Origin: Streptomyces caatingaensis
Lineage (GTDB): Bacteria; Actinomycetota; Actinomycetes; Streptomycetales; Streptomycetaceae
Direction of reading: 5' to 3'
Length of the DNA stretch: 64,000 nt
Assembly: GCF_001187435.1 (NCBI RefSeq)
Contig: NZ_LFXA01000018.1
Coordinates: 558,001-622,000 of the forward strand
The notes beneath the pieces were generated by a model, which was not told where the DNA came from, made no database searches, and saw nothing but the letters and a program-made list of their open reading frames with translations. Below, piece by piece: positions 5,712-14,628 of this stretch (position 1 is its first letter; every line of letters starts with the position of its first letter). The position numbers and the translations under genes are program-made.

Positions 5712-8057
5712 TCAGCCCCGTCCCGGGGGTGCCCCCTCTGGGGAGCCTGACCCCACCCCCACCTCAGTAGTCGTAACCCAGCAGATCGTGATGATCCCCG
5801 CCCCGGCCCTCACGGGCCCCCGGGTTCGGGCCGAGGGTGATGATCGGGAGGGACGGGGGGCCGGATGGGGGGCCGGTCGGGGGGCCGGGGGGAGGGCCCG
5901 TGGGGGGCCGGGGGGCGGGGTGAAGGAGGAGGTCGGGGGGCGCCTCGGCGGGGCGGAGGAGACCGGCGGCGCGGACGGGACCGGCGGCGGCGCCGACGTC
6001 GAGGGCGCCTCCGGCGGCGGACTGGACGCCCCCCGCGCCAGCTCCAGGTCGAAGTCCCGCACCGGCGTCCCCTCCAGCGCGTCCGCCGTGTACGCGGCCC
6101 AGATCCGCGCCGGATACCCGCCCCCGTTGATGCGCGGCAGCCCCGTCGCCCCGTAGAGCGACTTCTGTTCGCCGCTGTCGGAGTCCTGGCCCATGACGGC
6201 GACCACGGTCGCGAGGTCGGGGGTGTAGCCGGCGAACCAGGCGGCCTTGTCCTCCTCCGCCGTCCCCGTCTTGCCGGCCGACGGCCGCCCGGAGTTGCGG
6301 GCCGCGGCGCCCGTCCCGCCGGGGCTGTCGACGACGCTCTGCAGGACGGACGTCGTCGTGTCCGCCGCGTCCCGCGGCACGGCCTGCTTCTTCTCCTTGC
6401 GGTTGGGCAGCTGGAGGTTCTCGCCGCCCTTGCTGGCCTTCTCGACCAGCGTGTAGGGCCCGTGCCGCCCGTGGTTGGCGAGGGTGGCGTACGCCTGGGC
6501 CATGTCCAGGACGCTGGCCGTGGCGGGGCCGAGGGCGATCGAGGGGGAGGCGGTCAGGTCGGGGGTCTTCTCGGGGATGCCGAGGGCGACGGCCGTGGCC
6601 TTCACCTTCCCCGGGCCGACGTCCTCGGCCATCTGCGCGTACACGGCGTTGACCGACAGGTCCGTCGCCTTGGTGACGGTGATGGGGCCGTAGCTGCGGT
6701 CGTCCTCGTTGGCGGGGTTGTAGCCGACGGGCCCGTCCGGCCCGACGACCTGCCGCTTGTCGGTCCCGTCGTAGATCGTGTACGGGGTGATCGGACGGCC
6801 GGACTGCGTCGTGGAGCCGTGCTGCACGGCCGAGGTGAAGACGAACGGCTTGAAGGTCGAACCCACCTGGTAGTCACGGCGGGTGGCGTTGTTGACGTAC
6901 TGCTTGGTGTAGTCGATGCCGCCGTAGAGGGCGACGACCTTCCCCGTCCCTGGATCGATGGAGGCCCCGCCGGCGCGGACGTAGGAGTCGACCCTCCGGG
7001 AGTCGCTCAGCTCGTCCATCAGCTCGGACTTCACGGCCTTGACGAAGGCGTCCTGCTTCTTGCGGTCGATGGTCGTGGTGATCCGGTAGCCGCCGGCGGC
7101 CAGCGTCTGCTCATCGATGATCTTGTTGCTGGTGAGGTAGTCCTTGACCGCCTCGACGAGGTAGCCGCGCTGGCCCGACATCCCCAGCCGGGGCCGGGAC
7201 TTGCCGGGCGCCGGGAACTTGAGGGAGGCGCGCTCGGCGGCGCCGAGCCAGCCCTTCTTGACCATGCCGTCGAGGACGTAGTTCCACCGGGCCATGGCCC
7301 GCGGCCTGTTCTCGGGGTGGGCCCCGACGTCGTACGCGCTCGGCGCGTTGAGCAGCGTCGCCAGGTAGGCGCCCTGCGCCGTGTCGATCTTGTCGGAGTC
7401 CTTGCCGTAGTACGCCTGGGACGCGGCCTGGATCCCGTAGGCGTTGCGGCCGAAGTAGCTGGTGTTGAGGTAGCCCTCAAGGATGTCGTCCTTGCTGGAC
7501 TCGCGGTCCAGCTTGATGGCGATGAAGAACTCCTTCACCTTGCGGCTGATGGTCTGTTCCTGGCCGAGGTAGTAGTTCTTGACGTACTGCTGGGTGATCG
7601 TGGAACCGGACTGCTTGCCCTTGCCGGTGACCGTGTTCCACGCGGCGCGCACCATCGCCTCGGGGTTGACGGCGGACTCGGAGTAGAAGTCCCGGTCCTC
7701 GGCGGCGAGTACGGCGTGCTGGACGTTCTTGGGGATGCGGCTGAGCGGCACGCTCTCCCGGTTGACCTCGCCGTCGCGGGCGAGCTGGCTGCCGTCCGCG
7801 TAGAGGAAGACGTTGCTCTCGGCGGTCGCCGCCTTGTTCGCCGCGGGGATGTCCACCAGGGTGTACCCCGCGATCAGGCCGCCCGCGATCAGCAGGACGA
7901 CCAGGACGAACGCGCCGAGCACCAGGCGCCACGTGGGCAGCAGCCGGCGCCATCCGGTGCGCTTGCGGGGACGGGCGGCCTCGCCTCTGGGCGCCCAGGC
8001 CGGCGGCGGTCCGGCGGCCCGGTCACGGGGCCGTTGCTGTGAGTGCTCGTCGCTCAT
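5712..8057 (-). CDS. Class A penicillin-binding protein (bifunctional transglycosylase/transpeptidase)
   Basis: As read, 781 residues. A cytoplasmic Pro/Arg-rich tail is followed by a membrane anchor at about 45-68, a GT51 glycosyltransferase domain with catalytic Glu120 in AAEDRDFYSE and GSTITQQYVKN, and a penicillin-binding transpeptidase domain with S400-T-F-K403, S468-V-N470 and K596-T-G598. It polymerises and cross-links peptidoglycan outside the membrane. The Pro/Ser-rich tail after residue 678 changes character: near 5902-5907 (six G) another frame continues a Gly-Pro-Pro repeat and ends GDHHDLLGYDY at a stop at 5764-5766. A one-base slip is suspected, so the true 3' end may be 5764. 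Confidence 0.92.
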   Translation of the reverse strand: MSDEHSQQRPRDRAAGPPPAWAPRGEAARPRKRTGWRRLLPTWRLVLGAFVLVVLLIAGGLIAGYTLVDIPAANKAATAESNVFLYADGSQLARDGEVNRESVPLSRIPKNVQHAVLAAEDRDFYSESAVNPEAMVRAAWNTVTGKGKQSGSTITQQYVKNYYLGQEQTISRKVKEFFIAIKLDRESSKDDILEGYLNTSYFGRNAYGIQAASQAYYGKDSDKIDTAQGAYLATLLNAPSAYDVGAHPENRPRAMARWNYVLDGMVKKGWLGAAERASLKFPAPGKSRPRLGMSGQRGYLVEAVKDYLTSNKIIDEQTLAAGGYRITTTIDRKKQDAFVKAVKSELMDELSDSRRVDSYVRAGGASIDPGTGKVVALYGGIDYTKQYVNNATRRDYQVGSTFKPFVFTSAVQHGSTTQSGRPITPYTIYDGTDKRQVVGPDGPVGYNPANEDDRSYGPITVTKATDLSVNAVYAQMAEDVGPGKVKATAVALGIPEKTPDLTASPSIALGPATASVLDMAQAYATLANHGRHGPYTLVEKASKGGENLQLPNRKEKKQAVPRDAADTTTSVLQSVVDSPGGTGAAARNSGRPSAGKTGTAEEDKAAWFAGYTPDLATVVAVMGQDSDSGEQKSLYGATGLPRINGGGYPARIWAAYTADALEGTPVRDFDLELARGASSPPPEAPSTSAPPPVPSAPPVSSAPPRRPPTSSFTPPPGPPRALPPAPRPAPHPAPRPSRSSPSARTRGPVRAGAGIITICWVTTTEVGVGSGSPEGAPPGRG

Positions 8058-8384
8058 CTTTCCTGGAACTCCTCGGCCCGTTGCCGGGGTTGGCCGCGGC
8101 GCAGCGGTGTCGTGTCGTGTCAGGCGGTCCGTGTGCCCGGGGCAGTGCTGCCACAGCAGTGCCGCCGTGCGCGCCCCGGAAGCACTGTCGCACCGCGCGG
8201 CCCGGCCGGAGGGGTCCAGCGCACCCCGTGCGGTGGGGTGGGGCCGATCGGGTGAGGCCGACCACACCGGGGGGTGACAAATGCGTGGCTCCGGGCTGGG
8301 ACGTACGGCTACGCTCCTGCGTTTCGGGTGACGGCCCGGCCGGGCGGCGGACCAACAAGGTTCAACGAGCCGAGGGGGGACGGG
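8058..8384. other. Intergenic region between PBP and ABC exporter
   Basis: 327 bases between divergent genes, expected to hold both promoters. An imperfect inverted repeat around CAGTGCTGCCACAGCAGTGC (near 8140-8160) is visible. No gene or RNA is recognised. Confidence 0.5.
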
Positions 8385-9185
8385 ATGCGGCTGTACGCAG
8401 CGGTCGCGATGAGCGGCTTCCGGCGGTATGCGACGTACCGGATCGCGACCGCCGCGGGGGTCTTCACCAATACGGTCTTCGGGTTCGTGCTCGCCTATAC
8501 GTTCATCGCGTTGTGGCACGAACGCCCGCACCTGGGCGGCTACGACCGGGCGCAGGCGCTGACGTTCGTGTGGGTCAGCCAGGCGCTGCTGGCGACGGTG
8601 TCGCTGCTCGGGGGCGGTTTCCAGGAGGAGTTGCAGGAGCGCGTGCGCAACGGCGACATCGCGATCGACCTGTACCGGCCCGCCGACCTCCAGCTGTGGT
8701 GGCTGGCGGCCGACCTGGGGCGGGCCGGCTTCCAGCTGCTGGGCCGGGGCGTGGTGCCGCTGCTCGCGGGCGCGCTCCACTTCGAACTCGCGCTGCCCGC
8801 CGACCCCTTGCGGTGGCTGCTGTTCCTGTGCGCGGTGCTGCTGGCCGTCGTCGTCGGCTTCGCGGTGCACTACCTGGTGGGGCTGTGCGCGTTCTGGCTG
8901 CTGGACGGGGCGGGGGTGGCGATGGTCAGCCAGCTCCTGTGCCTGTTCTTCTCCGGCTCGCTGCTGCCGCTGACCGTCTTCCCGGGCCTCTTCGGCGCGG
9001 TGGCGCGGGCGTTGCCGTGGGCGGCGATGCTCCAGGTGCCGGTGGACGTGCTGCTGGGACGCCACGCCGGATGGGGCGCGGCGGGCGCGCTGGCCTTCCA
9101 GGCGGGGTGGGCGGCGGTGCTGCTGGCCCTCGGGCGGCTGACGCAGGCGCGGGCCACGCGGAAGGTGGTGGTCCAGGGTGGGTGA
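8385..9185 (+). CDS. ABC-2 type exporter permease, subunit 1
   Basis: A 266-residue integral membrane protein of the ABC-2 (DUF990-like) family with about six membrane segments, e.g. VFTNTVFGFVLAYTFIAL and LLFLCAVLLAVVVGFAVHYL. A conserved cytoplasmic segment reads RVRNGDIAIDLYRP. Start ATG 8385 follows GAGGGGGGA at 8372-8380. Its last 8 bases overlap the second permease gene and an ATPase gene follows, so the three form one exporter: two different permeases plus a nucleotide-binding subunit. Substrate is unknown. Confidence 0.9.
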   Translation: MRLYAAVAMSGFRRYATYRIATAAGVFTNTVFGFVLAYTFIALWHERPHLGGYDRAQALTFVWVSQALLATVSLLGGGFQEELQERVRNGDIAIDLYRPADLQLWWLAADLGRAGFQLLGRGVVPLLAGALHFELALPADPLRWLLFLCAVLLAVVVGFAVHYLVGLCAFWLLDGAGVAMVSQLLCLFFSGSLLPLTVFPGLFGAVARALPWAAMLQVPVDVLLGRHAGWGAAGALAFQAGWAAVLLALGRLTQARATRKVVVQGG

Positions 9186-9990
9186 GCGGGGGCACGCCCT
9201 GCGCGCGTACGGTCTGATCGCCGCGATGTGGATCCGCTCGACCATGGCGTACCGGCTGTCCTTCGTACTGACGGCGCTGGGCAACTTCGCCGTCAGCGCC
9301 CTGGACTTCGTCGCGATCCTGCTGATGTTCTCGCACATCGACGCGCTGGGCGGCTTCACCCTCCCCGAGGTCGCGCTGCTCTACGGGACGACCTGCACCT
9401 CCTTCGGCCTGGCCGACCTGCTGCTGGGCAACGCGGACCGGGTCGGACGGCGGGTGCGCGACGGCACGTTCGACCAGTTCCTCGTCCGCCCGGTGCCGGT
9501 GCTCGTACAGGTGGCGGCCGACCGGTTCGCGCTGCGCCGGATCGGCCGGATCGGCCAGGGGGCGCTGGTGCTGGCGTGGGGTGTGGCACGGGTGGACGTG
9601 GAGTGGACGCCGGGGCGGGTGCTGTTCGCGGTGGTGATGGTGGTGACGGGGGCGGCGATCTTCGCGGCGGTCTTCCTGGCGGGGGCGGCCTTCCAGTTCT
9701 GGGCGGCGGACGCGTCCGAGGTGGCGAACTCCTTCACCTTCGGCGGCTGCACGCTCCTGCAGTACCCGCCGACGGTCTTCGCGAAGGAACTGGTGCGCGG
9801 GGCGACCTTCGTCGTGCCCCTCGCCTTCGTCAACTGGCTGCCCGCGCTGTGGCTGCTGGGCCGGGACGACCCGCTGCACCTGCCCGGCTGGGCGGCCTTC
9901 TGCGGGCCGGCCGTCGCCCTGCTGCTGCTCGGCCTCTCGGGGCTGGCCTGGCGGGCGGGGATCAGAAGCTATCGGAGCACGGGGAGCTGA
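9178..9990 (+). CDS. ABC-2 type exporter permease, subunit 2
   Basis: A 270-residue paralogue of the preceding permease, starting at GTG 9178 inside its 3' end. It has about six membrane helices (LSFVLTALGNFAVSALDFVAILL, VLFAVVMVVTGAAIFAAVFL and others) and the matching cytoplasmic motif RRVRDGTFDQFLVRP. The overlapping start implies equal expression of both permeases, as expected for a heterodimeric membrane domain. The ATPase gene starts 4 bases after its stop. Confidence 0.9.
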   Translation: MGERGHALRAYGLIAAMWIRSTMAYRLSFVLTALGNFAVSALDFVAILLMFSHIDALGGFTLPEVALLYGTTCTSFGLADLLLGNADRVGRRVRDGTFDQFLVRPVPVLVQVAADRFALRRIGRIGQGALVLAWGVARVDVEWTPGRVLFAVVMVVTGAAIFAAVFLAGAAFQFWAADASEVANSFTFGGCTLLQYPPTVFAKELVRGATFVVPLAFVNWLPALWLLGRDDPLHLPGWAAFCGPAVALLLLGLSGLAWRAGIRSYRSTGS

Positions 9991-9993
9991 CGC

Positions 9994-10959
9994 GTGGACC
10001 TCATCGAACTCACGGATGTGGAGAAGGTGTTCACCGTCCGGCGCCGGGCGGGGCTGCTGCGCCGCGAGCGGCGGGAGGTGCGGGCGGTGGACGGCATCAG
10101 CTTCCGCGTGCCGCGCGGTGAGATGGTCGGGTACATCGGCCCCAACGGCGCCGGCAAATCCACGACGATCAAGATGCTCACCGGCATCCTCGTCCCCAGC
10201 CGGGGCCGGCTGCGCGTCGCCGGCATCGACCCGTCCCGCGACCGCGCCCGCCTCGCCCGGCGCATCGGCGTCGTCTTCGGCCAGCGCACGACGCTCTGGT
10301 GGGACCTGCCGCTGCGCGACTCGTACGGCCTGGTGCGCCGCATGTACCGCATCCCCGACGCCCGTTACCGCGCCAACCTCGACCGCTGCGTCGAACTCCT
10401 GGACCTCGGCGCCCTCTTGGACGTCCCGGTCCGCCAGCTCTCCCTGGGCCAGCGGATGCGGGGCGACGTCGCGGCCGCGCTGCTCCACGACCCCGAGGTG
10501 CTCTACCTCGACGAACCGACGATCGGCCTGGACGTCGTGAGCAAGGCCAGGGTCCGCGGCTTCCTGCGCGACCTCAACGCCGAGCGCGGCACGACCGTGC
10601 TCCTCACCACGCACGACCTGACGGACATCGAGCAGCTGTGCCGCCGTGTGATGGTCATCGACCACGGACGCCTCGTCTACGACGGCGCGTTGGACGGACT
10701 GCACACGGTGGGCGGGAGCGAGCGGATGCTCGTGGTGGACCTGGAACGGGAGCTGCCGCCCATGCGGGACGTACCCGGCGCGCGCGTCGTCCGCGTGGAG
10801 GGCCCACGCCAGTGGCTGGCCTTCCCGGCCACCCGCTCGGCAGCCCCCCTGGTCGCCGCCGTCGCCGAGCGATACCCCCTCCTCGACCTCTCGGTCCGCG
10901 AGCCGGACATCGAGCAAGTCATCGCCCGACTGTACGGCGACGGCCCGCCCCGCACGTGA
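9994..10959 (+). CDS. ABC exporter ATP-binding subunit
   Basis: A 321-residue ATPase starting at GTG 9994. Walker A GPNGAGKST is residues 49-57, the Q-loop lies in VVFGQRTT, the signature is LSLGQRMRGD (149-158), Walker B is VLYLDEPTIGLD (169-180) and the switch His is H207 in LLTTHDL. A C-terminal extension after residue 235 (MLVVDLERELPPM onward) resembles the accessory domain of drug and polysaccharide exporters. It completes the three-gene operon begun at 8385. Direction is predicted to be export since no binding protein is present. Confidence 0.95.
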   Translation: MDLIELTDVEKVFTVRRRAGLLRRERREVRAVDGISFRVPRGEMVGYIGPNGAGKSTTIKMLTGILVPSRGRLRVAGIDPSRDRARLARRIGVVFGQRTTLWWDLPLRDSYGLVRRMYRIPDARYRANLDRCVELLDLGALLDVPVRQLSLGQRMRGDVAAALLHDPEVLYLDEPTIGLDVVSKARVRGFLRDLNAERGTTVLLTTHDLTDIEQLCRRVMVIDHGRLVYDGALDGLHTVGGSERMLVVDLERELPPMRDVPGARVVRVEGPRQWLAFPATRSAAPLVAAVAERYPLLDLSVREPDIEQVIARLYGDGPPRT

Positions 10960-11010
10960 GGACGCCGCACGGAGCGCGGAGCCGGGGTCGGGGCGGCGCC
11001 CGGGGCCGGT

Positions 11011-11250
11011 GTCAGCGGGGCGCGGCCCCGGGCGGGGTCTGTCGGGGCGTGCCCGGGAGTGGGGCCCGGGGGCCCCGAGGCGCTGGTGGTGTCAGCGGGT
11101 CGCGGCCCCGGGCGGGGTCTGTCGGGGCGTGCCCGGGAGTGGGGCCCGGGGGCGGCCCCGAAGCGCTGGCGGTGTCAGCCGGGCGCGGCCCCGGGCGGGG
11201 TCCGTCGGGCCGAGCCCAGGAACGGGGCCCGGCGCAGCCCCGAAGCGGAG
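11011..11250 (+). repeat. Three tandem ~80-bp imperfect repeats
   Basis: Units begin at GTCAGCG/C at 11011, 11091 and 11174 (80, 83 and about 77 bases). Each holds GCGGCCCCGGGCGGGGTC, a GGGC/GTGCCC segment and a GGGGCCCGG core, so each can form a strong hairpin. Units 1 and 2 are nearly identical and unit 3 is diverged. No open frame of credible composition; probably expanded terminator-like DNA after the exporter operon. Confidence 0.75.
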
Positions 11251-11251
11251 G

Positions 11252-11376
11252 CGGGGGCCAGGGGGGCAGCCCCCGGTGGGGGGCGGGGGCGGAGCCCCGC
11301 TCCACCGCGCGGCAGCGCGGTGCCGGGCCGAGGGGCGGAGCCCCGGAGAAATGGTGAAAGGGCGGGGCTGGGGCGG
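11252..11376 (+). repeat. Dispersed GC-rich hairpin element, copy B
   Basis: Shows the shared order GGGGGCAGCCCCC, GGGGCGGAGCCCCG, ACCGCGCGGCAGCGCGGT, GGGGCGGAGCCCCGG and GGTGAAAGGGCGGGGC, ending three bases before the stop of the convergent esterase gene. Together with the tandem repeats it fills the 420-base gap after the ABC operon. Confidence 0.75.
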
Positions 11377-11379
11377 GAC

Positions 11380-12747
11380 TCACAAGCCGGGCCCCACCCG
11401 CAAGGAACCCCCCAGCACCCCCAGATCCACCGCCCCCGCCATCCTCCGGTATCCCGCGTCGTTCGGGTGCAGCCGGTCCCCGCTGTCGTAGGCGGGCAGC
11501 AGGCGCTGCGGGTCGGCCGGATCCCGCAGTACCCGGTCGAAGTCCACGACGGAGTCGAACACCCGCCCGGCGCGGATCTCCGCGTTCACCGCCAGCCGCA
11601 CCGTCTCCTGCCGGGGGACGACCCCGAGATGCCCGCCGAAGGGGGTCAGCGTCGAGCCGAGGACGGGGAGGCCGTGCTCGTGCGCCCGGGCGACCAGCTG
11701 CCGCAGCCCGGCGACGATCCGCCGGGGATCGAGCTGCTGCGGCCGCCGCAGGATGTCGTTGACGCCGAGCTCGATCACGACGGCCCGCACCCCCGTGCGG
11801 CCGAGCACGTCGCGGTCGAAACGATCCAGCGCGCTGGGGTTGTTGGCCGGGGACCGCCCCCGGTTGCTGAGCAGGATGCGGTTGCCGCTGATGCCCTCGT
11901 TGAGGACGCCGTAGCGCGGCGCACCGGGCTCCTCGCGCAGCCGGGCCGCGAGGTGGTCGGTCCACCGCTGGTCCGCGCCGACGGTCGAGGTGACGCCGTC
12001 GGTGATGGAGTCGCCGAGGGCGACGACGGAGCCGGCCGCCTCGGTGCCCCGGACGTCGACGGCGGTGACGTAGCGCCAGTACGCCGTCCGGGTCGTGTAG
12101 CGCGCCCCGTCCCCGTCCTCCGTCCGGTCGCCGCGGGCGAGCCAGGAGAGCTGCCGCGCGTGCGGGTGCAGCGTCACCGGCCCGGAGGGGACGGCCGAGA
12201 AGACGGTCACGAGGAGGCCCGACGCCGGGGCGACCGGCAGCGGCACCGGGTCGCTGACGGTCGCCCGCCCGGCGGGCACGACGGTGGCGGGGCGGCCGCC
12301 GAAGGTCAGCCGGCGCATGGAGCCGGGCGCGGCGGCGGCCGCCCCCGGCCGGGCGGCGACGGCGACGGAGGCGTGACCGATGTGCAGCGGCCGGTTGCCG
12401 AAGAGATTGGAGAGCTGCACGCGCACCCCGGTGCCGCCGACGCTGGTGTGGACGACGTTGCGGACGGACGTGCCGGCGAGCCCGCGCCGGCCGGTGCGGG
12501 GCTCGGCCGCGGCCGGCGCGGCGGCCCAGGTGCCCGTCCAGGTGCCGGCGGGGGCCGGGGGCGGGGACGCCCCCTTCGTCCGGACGGACGCGAGGGGCCC
12601 GCCGACGCGTCCGCCCGCCGCCCCGGCCGTCCCCGTGGTCCCCGCGGACGTCCCGAGCAGGATCGCCGTCGAGACCAGCGTCACGACGGCGGCCAGCGCG
12701 GCGACCGCGGCGAGCACGGTGCCGCGGGACTGCGGGGGCCTGGTCAT
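11380..12747 (-). CDS. Secreted or membrane-anchored SGNH/GDSL esterase
   Basis: A 455-residue lipase/acylhydrolase. ATG 12747 is chosen for the AGGAG about nine bases upstream and because it gives a normal signal sequence (VLAAVAALAAVVTLVSTAILL). A linker leads to an N-terminal beta-domain (TWTGTWAAAP onward) and then the SGNH domain: block I VVALGDSITDG with the nucleophile Ser, block II LNEGISGNR, block III VVIELGVNDI and block V DRLHPNDAGYR with the catalytic Asp/His. The layout matches actinomycete esterases acting on carbohydrate or lipid esters outside the cell. The substrate cannot be told. Confidence 0.9.
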   Translation of the reverse strand: MTRPPQSRGTVLAAVAALAAVVTLVSTAILLGTSAGTTGTAGAAGGRVGGPLASVRTKGASPPPAPAGTWTGTWAAAPAAAEPRTGRRGLAGTSVRNVVHTSVGGTGVRVQLSNLFGNRPLHIGHASVAVAARPGAAAAAPGSMRRLTFGGRPATVVPAGRATVSDPVPLPVAPASGLLVTVFSAVPSGPVTLHPHARQLSWLARGDRTEDGDGARYTTRTAYWRYVTAVDVRGTEAAGSVVALGDSITDGVTSTVGADQRWTDHLAARLREEPGAPRYGVLNEGISGNRILLSNRGRSPANNPSALDRFDRDVLGRTGVRAVVIELGVNDILRRPQQLDPRRIVAGLRQLVARAHEHGLPVLGSTLTPFGGHLGVVPRQETVRLAVNAEIRAGRVFDSVVDFDRVLRDPADPQRLLPAYDSGDRLHPNDAGYRRMAGAVDLGVLGGSLRVGPGL

Positions 12748-12971
12748 CGCGGAGGACTCCTGGGACGGACGATCAGCGGGTTTCATGATCCCACGGGGTG
12801 CCGGGGAGGACCGGGGAAGGCGGGGAGGCCGGGATCGCCGGCCGGCGGGGCACTGGACAAGACGGGGGAACCTCAGGGGCGTTCCCCGAGTCGTCCCCGG
12901 GGGCCCCGCGGCGACAATGGGCCTTCCCGACGAGTCCGGCGAAAGGGAGACGGCGTGGACGGGTGGTACGG

Positions 12972-14240
12972 ATGACCGGCTTCATCTACAGCGAGGCGGA
13001 CGCCCTCAAACGCCGCGGCGTGCGCCGGATGAAGGCCATCGCCACCGGGCTCCTCCTCGCCGTCGCCCTCGTCTACGCCCTCGCCAAGTGGGCGCAGTCG
13101 TCCGGCGCGGGCGCCTGGGCGGGCTACGTGGCGGCCGCCGCGGAGGCGGGCATGGTCGGCGCGCTCGCCGACTGGTTCGCGGTCACCGCGCTCTTCCGCC
13201 GGCCGCTCGGCCTCCCCATCCCGCACACGGCGATCATCCCGACCAAGAAGGACCAGCTCGGCCGGAGCCTCGGCGAGTTCGTGGGGGAGAACTTCCTCTC
13301 CGGCGACGTCGTACGGCGCCGGCTGCGCGCCGTCGGCATCGGCACCCGGCTGGCCGCCTGGCTGGCCCGGCCCGAGCACGCCGACCGGGTGACGGCCGAG
13401 CTCGCGACCGCGCTGCGCGGCGCCCTGCGGGTGCTGCGCGACGCGGACGTCCAGGCGGTGGTCGGCGAGGCCGTCACCCGGCGCGCGGACGCGCAGGAGG
13501 TCGCGCCGGGGCTTGGCCGGATGCTGGAGCGGATCGTCGCCGACGGCGGTCACCACAAGGTCGTGGACCTGGTGTGCGTCCGCGCCCGCGACTGGCTGGT
13601 GACCCACGGGGACTCCGTGATGCAGGCGGTCTCCGGCGGCGCCCCCGGCTGGACGCCGCGCTTCGTGGACCGCAAGGTCGGCGAGCGCGTCTACAAGGAG
13701 CTGCTGCGCTTCGTCACCGAGATGCGGGACATGCCGGAGCACCCGGCGCGGGGCGCGGTCGACCGCTTCCTCGCGGACTTCGCCCGCGACCTCCGGACCG
13801 ACCCCGACACGCGGGCCCGCGTCGAGCGGCTGAAGTCCGAGGTCCTCGGGCGCGGCGAGGTCCAGGACCTGATCGCCTCCGCCTGGGGCTCCGTCCGGGC
13901 GATGGTCGTCGCCGCCGCCGAGGACGAGCGCAGCGAACTGCGCGTCCGCGCGCGCTCCGCGATCCTCTCGCTGGGCGCCCGGATGTCCTCGGACGAGGCG
14001 CTGCGGGCGAAGGTGGACGGCTGGCTGGAGGACGCGGCCGTGCACGTGGTGACGACGTACCGGGACGAGATCACGTCCCTGATCACCGAGACGGTGGCGG
14101 GCTGGGACGCGGAGCAGACCTCCCGCAAGATCGAGGCCCACATCGGGCGGGACCTGCAGTTCATCCGCATCAACGGCACGGTGGTGGGTGCGTTGGCGGG
14201 GCTGCTGATCTATACGGCGTCGCGGCTGGTGGGGGCGTAG
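12972..14240 (+). CDS. DUF445 family membrane protein
   Basis: A 422-residue protein. Two hydrophobic segments near the N-terminus (ATGLLLAVALVYALAKW and AAAAEAGMVGALADWFAVTALF) carry the DUF445 hallmark ALADWFAVTALFRRP...PHTAIIPTKKDQLG. A long helical cytoplasmic or periplasmic region follows, with a final membrane helix (TVVGALAGLLIYTASRLV). Start ATG 12972 is used; GTG 12963 three codons upstream is an alternative and no strong ribosome site separates them. DUF445 proteins are widespread but their role is not established. It is transcribed away from the esterase gene. Confidence 0.88.
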   Translation: MTGFIYSEADALKRRGVRRMKAIATGLLLAVALVYALAKWAQSSGAGAWAGYVAAAAEAGMVGALADWFAVTALFRRPLGLPIPHTAIIPTKKDQLGRSLGEFVGENFLSGDVVRRRLRAVGIGTRLAAWLARPEHADRVTAELATALRGALRVLRDADVQAVVGEAVTRRADAQEVAPGLGRMLERIVADGGHHKVVDLVCVRARDWLVTHGDSVMQAVSGGAPGWTPRFVDRKVGERVYKELLRFVTEMRDMPEHPARGAVDRFLADFARDLRTDPDTRARVERLKSEVLGRGEVQDLIASAWGSVRAMVVAAAEDERSELRVRARSAILSLGARMSSDEALRAKVDGWLEDAAVHVVTTYRDEITSLITETVAGWDAEQTSRKIEAHIGRDLQFIRINGTVVGALAGLLIYTASRLVGA

Positions 14241-14273
14241 CCGATGCGGAGGGTCCGGCCTTCGTGGGGCGCT

Positions 14274-14392
14274 CCGGGGGCCGGGCGCCGTAGCCCCCGG
14301 CGGGGTGCAGGGGCGGAGGCCCGCCGACCGCCCGGAGGGCGGTCCGGGTGCGGGGCCGGGCCCCGGGAAACGGGGAAAGGGCGGGGTGGGGG
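14274..14392 (+). repeat. Dispersed GC-rich hairpin element, copy C
   Basis: GGGGGCCGGGCGCCGTAGCCCCC, then GGGGTGCAGGGGCGGAGGC, a CCGCCCGGAGGGCGG hairpin, GGGCCGGGCCCCGG and AACGGGGAAAGGGCGGGGT. Same order of parts as copies A, B and D. It lies between DUF445 and the DUF3311 gene. Confidence 0.7.
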
Positions 14393-14430
14393 AAGAGAAC
14401 CCGCGGCACCCGCGACCTAGGGTTGCCCCC

Positions 14431-14628
14431 GTGCTGAAACGTCCCGCCCTCCTGTGGCTCCTGCTCCCCTACGTGCTCTACCTCGGAGCCCTCCCCCTGG
14501 TGGACCGCGTCCACCCGACCGTCCTCGGGCTGCCGTTCCTCTTCTTCTGGCTGCTGCTGGCGACCCTCCTCACCCCGGCCGGCGTGCACCTGGCCCGCCG
14601 GAGCGACCGGAAGAGAGGCCGCGCATGA
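14431..14628 (+). CDS. DUF3311 family small membrane protein
   Basis: A 65-residue protein from GTG 14431 with two membrane helices (ALLWLLLPYVLYLGALPLV and GLPFLFFWLLLATLLT) and a basic C-terminus (RRSDRKRGRA). DUF3311 proteins are found immediately upstream of sodium:solute symporters; here the stop overlaps the symporter ATG by 4 bases (ATGA), so the two are translationally coupled. It is probably a small accessory subunit of the transporter; a direct role is inferred from context only. Confidence 0.85.
   Translation: MLKRPALLWLLLPYVLYLGALPLVDRVHPTVLGLPFLFFWLLLATLLTPAGVHLARRSDRKRGRA

Noticed and set aside
5865..8042. Long plus-strand open frame antisense to the class A PBP gene
   Set aside because: It is the mirror of a strongly supported coding frame. 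High GC leaves long antisense frames; composition (Arg/Gly/Val repeats) and lack of any motif show it is not a gene.
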